From Neocallimastix lanati (nom. inval.) (Eukaryota > Neocallimastigomycota > Neocallimastigomycetes > Neocallimastigales > Neocallimastigaceae), in the NCBI GenBank assembly GCA_016946835.1, contig JACVTC010000003.1, positions 3,677,501-3,717,500 on the forward strand: a DNA stretch of 40,000 nt, read 5' to 3'. Position 1 is the first letter of the stretch. Every line of letters begins with the position of its first letter. Below are positions 35,390 to 40,000 of this stretch, piece after piece. The translations under genes were made by a program, and so were the position numbers. A model generated the notes under the pieces. It was not told where the DNA came from and made no database searches. It saw nothing but the letters and a program-made list of their open reading frames with translations.

Positions 35390-35510
35390 TTAATTATTCA
35401 TATTTGATATATTTCTATCTATATTCACTATATGAAATTTTAAACATGTTTTATAAAGATTAATATAATTATTATAATTAGTTTCGAAGGTTTCTTTTGA
35501 GATATTTAAT
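35250..35510. repeat. Tandem duplication (about 172 bp period) of the receptor 3' end
   Basis: The stretch near 35265-35335 and that near 35435-35507 are diverged direct copies sharing, for example, GAAGGTTTCTTTTGA. The proximal copy is the end of the last receptor exon. The distal copy is past its stop but still reads open on the minus strand (ISKETFKVNYNNYVNLYE). Confidence 0.75.
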
Positions 35511-37482
35511 TTACATCCGCAGGTTGTTGAATGATGGATTAAACATAAGTCATGTCTTTTATATATGAAATAAATATTGGTATTGTTTCCGTCTTTTCTA
35601 AGAATATAATATATTTTGTCCCATGAATTCAGTACAAAAATACTTAAATAGCAGAGTGTATTTAAAATAGTATCAATAATAATCTTCGTATTTTGTTGGT
35701 CCTTAAGGGTAATAGAATTTATTATCTATTTATATATTTAATATTTATTAAAATTTTTTCATTAATTAATTAATTAATTAATTAATTAATTAAATATTAG
35801 CTTTAGTAATTAAATAATTTTTTTTTTTTTAAAAAAAATAATAATAAAAAAAAAAAAAAAAAAAAGATATATTAATAAATTATAGATTATATTTATAGGG
35901 GGTAATACATTAATTATTGGACCCATAGCAACTGCAATATAATTTGAATATATAATATATTGAATAAATTTAAATATACATTCATAATTTGAAAAAGAAT
36001 TAGAAAGGAATAATATAATAACAAATGATATTAAATATAATAAATTAAGAAATAAATCCGGTTTTTCTAAGGAGCACTTATAATACCAGTATCCATTTTT
36101 ACTTTGTTGAAAATTTTGATTATTTTTAATATTAGTATTGGTTCTATAATTAATGCTGGTATAATATATTATTATAAAAATGATCAAAAAAAGAAACGTT
36201 ATATAAATATATATTAACTCTAAAAATAATGAATGAACAGCTTTAATTTTTTTGTGATATGTCTTTATTTCATTATTATAGCTTAACGAACTTTCAGTTA
36301 ATAAATTACTTTCATTAAAAAACGTTATATCGCGTTCCCTTATCGTATTTGAATTTTCATTTATAGTATTTCGCCTAATATTATATTCATTATGATTTTC
36401 TTTCTCATATATTTGAGATGATGGTTTTGATAAATTAATAGATTGATTATTGTTACTACCTTTTTCATAAAATTTAAATTTTGAATTGTTTTGCTTTTTT
36501 AGACCCAACTTTAATGACATTATAATATTAATATAGTGGATTAATAAAACTGATAATATTCCAAAATGTTTAAATAAAAAGTTCAATGAACATACAGGAA
36601 AATCATTATATGCTATAAATAAATTGCTTATGAAATAAATTATATATCCAAATGAAAAATATAATATTCTAAAATATCCTATGTCTCTAATAATCTTTTG
36701 CTTTCTGTTATATACTATAAAAATTATATAGATCACTGGTATGAAAATAGGGATAAATAATACTAAAGAAGTTCTTTTTATTTTTCTAAATATTGGATAT
36801 ATATATTATATATAATTTTTTTTTCATTTGTTTAAATTTTTTATTTTTTATCAATTATATATATTTATGTAATAAATAAATAAATAAATAAAAACAAATA
36901 AATAATTAATTAAATATATATAAATATATAAATATATAAATATATAAATATATAAATATATAAATATATAAATATATAAATATATAAATATATAAATATA
37001 TAAATATATAAATATATAAATATATAAATATATAAATATATAAATATATAAATATATAAATATATAAATATATAAATATATATTTACATATAGTCAACAA
37101 AGACCATTTCATCACAGTTGTCTCCTTTCCATCCTTTTAAGCAAATACACATATTATAATCAATATTATTAATTGATTTAGTAATTTTAGGATTGGGCAT
37201 ACATTTTGCTGAAATATCTACTGGACAAGAGGCTCTACACAGTGGGTTTTCACAGTAATATACATCTTCATTTTTATGATTATAATGAAATTTTATTTGA
37301 TTTTCATTACAGTTTGATACGTTAATTTCAATATCTTCAAATAAAAGATCAATATTATCAACATTATTTTCTATTTTTACTATTAATATATATGTATCTT
37401 TTTTGGCAAAAATTCTTAAATTTTTAAAATTACATTCACCTTTTTAATGTAGAAATAATTTGTTGGTTTTAATTATTTAGTT

Positions 37483-37513
<31 letters not shown>

Positions 37514-39902
37514 AATAAAATGAATTTGTAATAATAACAATAATAAAATTAAATAATAATTATTACCATTTACAAATGTTCCAATATTTCCTTTCATATA
37601 ATATTTTGATGTTGTATTAAATAATATATCATCATCATTATATATAGTATTTCTTTCTTTTGGTTTCAATAATAATTTTATTGTTATAAAGGAATATAGT
37701 TTGGCTTTATCAACCATAATATTATCATATTCATCATAAAGAATAAAATTTATATTTAGATAATCACCAGTTATAATATTAACTCTGTTTTCATTAAAAT
37801 ATGTTTTTAATTTAATATATTTAGGTTTAGAAGAATAATCATTATTATACGAATTTACTGTATTGTTGTGAATTTCCAAATTATTTAAATTAAACATTGT
37901 TTTATTAATCGAACTTGGTGTAAATATCCCACCACCCATATTATCAGCACTATTATTTATAATAGTATTATTTTTTGTAGTTGCCAAATATAATTTGCTG
38001 TATTCTGAATATATGGCTCCTCCAAAATTTTTAGCATGGTTATGATAAAACATATTATTTTCTATAGAAATTTCATCTGACCTATTATTATTATTACTAT
38101 TATTTATTCCATCTTTTAAGAAGAGCGCACCTCCATTTAAGGCTGAATTATAATTAAATAAATTTGAAGTAAGATTTAATTTCATATATAAGATATTTTT
38201 AATACATCTAGGATACCATAAATAAAAGCAATATATTCAAAGAAAAATATTGTTATTAATACATAAATTTAATTATTTATAATTAAAAAATATTAAAACT
38301 TATTACATTGCACCACCATTACTTTTAATGATGTTATTTGAAAAGTTTGAAGTACTGATAGAAATATCCAAATTATTATTGAATTGAATATTACCACAAT
38401 TATATTTACTATTATTAATATTGTTTATAAAATTATTATTTGACATAATAATTTTTGACTTTTTTTTTTTTTAATTTTAAAATATTTATATTAGTGTAAT
38501 TATTATAGAAATAAATGAATATTATTAAATCATTTTATATTATTTATTAAAAATAAAAAAAATAAATAAAAACAAGTAAATAAAAATAAATTACCATTAA
38601 TGATGAATTTTCAATTATTGGCCCATATGATATAATATTGTTAATAATTGAATTTTCTATTACAAATATATTTGTATCACCAACTATTTTAATAAAAGAA
38701 CCATTTGATTTACTATTTGTGATTTTTATATTATTTAAATGCAATATTTTATTATTTGTATATTCAGAATTAAATAAAATTAATGAACTGTCATCACTAT
38801 CACCAGCACATATAACATTATCAACTTCAACATTAGTAAATGAAATATCGTTATGATTACATTTAATTAATGCATTTGAATTTGTTATTATATTCTTGAA
38901 TGTAACATTAGTGAAAGAATATTCTGATTCTTCTTCAAAAAGACTATTTGATAAGCTAATCAAATGAGAGTGAACGATGAGGATGTAGATTAACATTATA
39001 AATTATTTTTTAATATATTAAAATTTTAAATTTAATATATTTAATAGATAAATATTTATTATAAAAAATATTAAAATTCAATAATTCATATTTATAATAT
39101 TTATTCGTTTACTTTAAATTATAGAATTCTGTATTTTCTATTACAAATTTTGTGTATTTTGAAGATGCTATAGTAGGGAGTAAATTTTTAATTTTTAAAT
39201 CTTTAAAAATTGAATTTGATATACTAACCAACTTTAAGTTTCCATTAAATAATGTTGAAATATCTATATTATATTGTTATATATACATTTTTTGTGGAAT
39301 AAAATATATATATTTTATTCATATGAATTTAAAGATTTTCTATATCTAATTTATAATTACTTACTAATAAAAATAGAATTCTTTATTTTTACATATTGAT
39401 TATTATATTGTTGTTTAATAGAAATTAAGTAGCCATTATCAGTTACGCAATTAGAAAATCTTGAATCCTCTATTCTAATTAATAATATTATTTTATTAAT
39501 ATTAATTATAATATAAAGTTATAATTTAATTAATAATATTATTAATACTAATAATACTAATTATAAAAATATTAATTATATATTATAAAGATATTAAATA
39601 ATACTAATAAAAATAGAAATTATAATTATAAAACCAACAACAATAATATTAATTATAATAACATTAGCAATAACAACAACAACAATAATAATATTAATAG
39701 AAAAAAAAAAAAAATAAATTTTATTATTATTACTCTAAAATTAGTCCATTACTATCAATTAAAGGTAATTTACTGATATTTATATCTTCAAATGTAGTGT
39801 TTTTGAAGCTTATAAAGTTAATACTAGCACTTGTGTAAAGCAATGTAAACGGTAATTCATTTTCATTAGTATTTTGACTTTGATTAATTTTTGAAAAATA
39901 AC
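35390..39902 (-). CDS. Beta-helix/EGF/class C-like 7TM receptor, nine visible exons, 5' partial
   Basis: Exons (transcript order): 39902-39734, 39474-39365, 39263-39113, 38955-38595, 38458-38307, 38207-37567, 37439-37088, 36785-35909, 35725-35390. All have GT-AG ends and matching phases; about 1048 residues are visible. The first six exons are Asn/Ser/Ile-rich parallel beta-helix with Pmp-like motifs (NYNSALNGGALFL, NFGGAIYSE, NMGGGIF). A beta-sandwich-like stretch follows. Then comes an EGF-like module (CICLKGWKGDNCDE), then seven hydrophobic helices. The loop after helix 3 is about 90 residues and Asn-rich. Helix 7 lies in the last exon and ends DKIYYIL, like PKVY-IIL of class C receptors. 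The tail has HHSTTCGCK. Likely a plasma-membrane sensor. A methionine at 38996 followed by a hydrophobic run could be an alternative signal-peptide start, but phase continuity favours an intron there. Confidence 0.82.
35761..35792. repeat. (TTAA)n microsatellite in the last receptor intron
   Basis: Eight uninterrupted tetramers lie within the intron 35726-35908, just upstream of the acceptor for the last exon. Confidence 0.85.
36916..37083. repeat. (ATATAAAT)n octamer array in a receptor intron
   Basis: About twenty near-perfect 8-bp units fill most of the intron between the EGF-like exon and the 7TM exon (36786-37087). The array starts a few bases after the donor site. The (YIFI)n frame here is an artefact. 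Confidence 0.9.
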
Positions 39903-40000
39903 CTTTTATTAAATAATATTTATTTTTTTTTTTAAAAAAAAAAAGGAAATTTGAAAAAGATAAAATAAATTTTGGGAAATTTATTATTTGTTAATATTAA
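39903..40000. other. Probable intron at the right window edge
   Basis: A homopolymer-rich stretch directly upstream of the AG acceptor of the first visible receptor exon. That exon starts in phase 1, so at least one more coding exon must lie beyond the window. Confidence 0.65.

Noticed and set aside
36906-37115. 69-codon minus-strand (YIFI)n frame
   Set aside because: Translation of the intronic ATATAAAT octamer array.
38547-38996. Stand-alone secreted protein starting at 38996 with a signal-peptide-like N-terminus
   Set aside because: The hydrophobic start lies in the pyrimidine-rich end of an intron; the AG at 38957-38956 joins in phase to the preceding beta-helix exon. Kept only as an alternative start.

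Overview
The window looks like a contig from an anaerobic gut fungus (Neocallimastigomycota). The reasons are extreme AT richness with long A/T homopolymers, AT-rich spliceosomal introns, a fungal-type ketol-acid reductoisomerase that starts directly at the mature protein, and a multi-exon receptor joining a parallel beta-helix ectodomain to a class C-like seven-helix domain. This assignment is inference from gene content and composition; no rRNA or other taxonomic marker is present. Dictyostelium-like genomes are equally AT-rich, but the fungal ILV5-type enzyme argues against them.

Layout, left to right. 1-2871: 3' part of a Ty1/copia LTR retrotransposon, with intact reverse transcriptase and RNase H, polypurine tract and 3' LTR; its 5' part lies outside the window. 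4451-8120 (minus): a nine-exon chromatin gene. I assembled it from phase-compatible exons; it encodes a DEK-type protein with SAP/DEK core, HMG-box-like segment, histone H1-like Lys/Ala repeats and a C-terminal DEK_C domain hidden in a separate last exon. 8121-17870: about 9.7 kb of AT-rich DNA without a confident gene, holding minisatellites of a 7-bp unit (AATAAAT or its complement) and a large imperfect inverted repeat. 17871-19785 (plus): three-exon hexokinase. 20620-26090: a head-to-tail nest of degenerate non-LTR (LINE) retrotransposon fragments, two of them ending in poly(A) tails of 44 and 52 bases. 26441-26512 (minus): tRNA-Pro(AGG). 28565-28830 (minus): a fourth, strongly decayed LINE fragment. 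30840-31898 (minus): intronless ketol-acid reductoisomerase without a mitochondrial leader. 32401-33185: another heptamer minisatellite. 35390-39902 (minus, 5' end beyond the window): nine visible exons of a large receptor with Pmp-like beta-helix repeats, an EGF-like module, seven membrane helices and a Cys/His-containing cytoplasmic tail.

The genes do not form a functional cluster. Hexokinase feeds glycolysis from plant-derived sugars, the reductoisomerase makes valine/isoleucine precursors, the DEK-like protein is nuclear architecture, and the receptor is a probable surface sensor. The two metabolic enzymes are much richer in GC, with strong codon preference (Lys mostly AAG, Gly mostly GGT). 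The receptor has the same extreme AT bias as the surrounding DNA. The strongest leads are the beta-helix/EGF/7TM receptor and the DEK-HMG fusion; both contain exons that simple ORF finding misses or ends wrongly.
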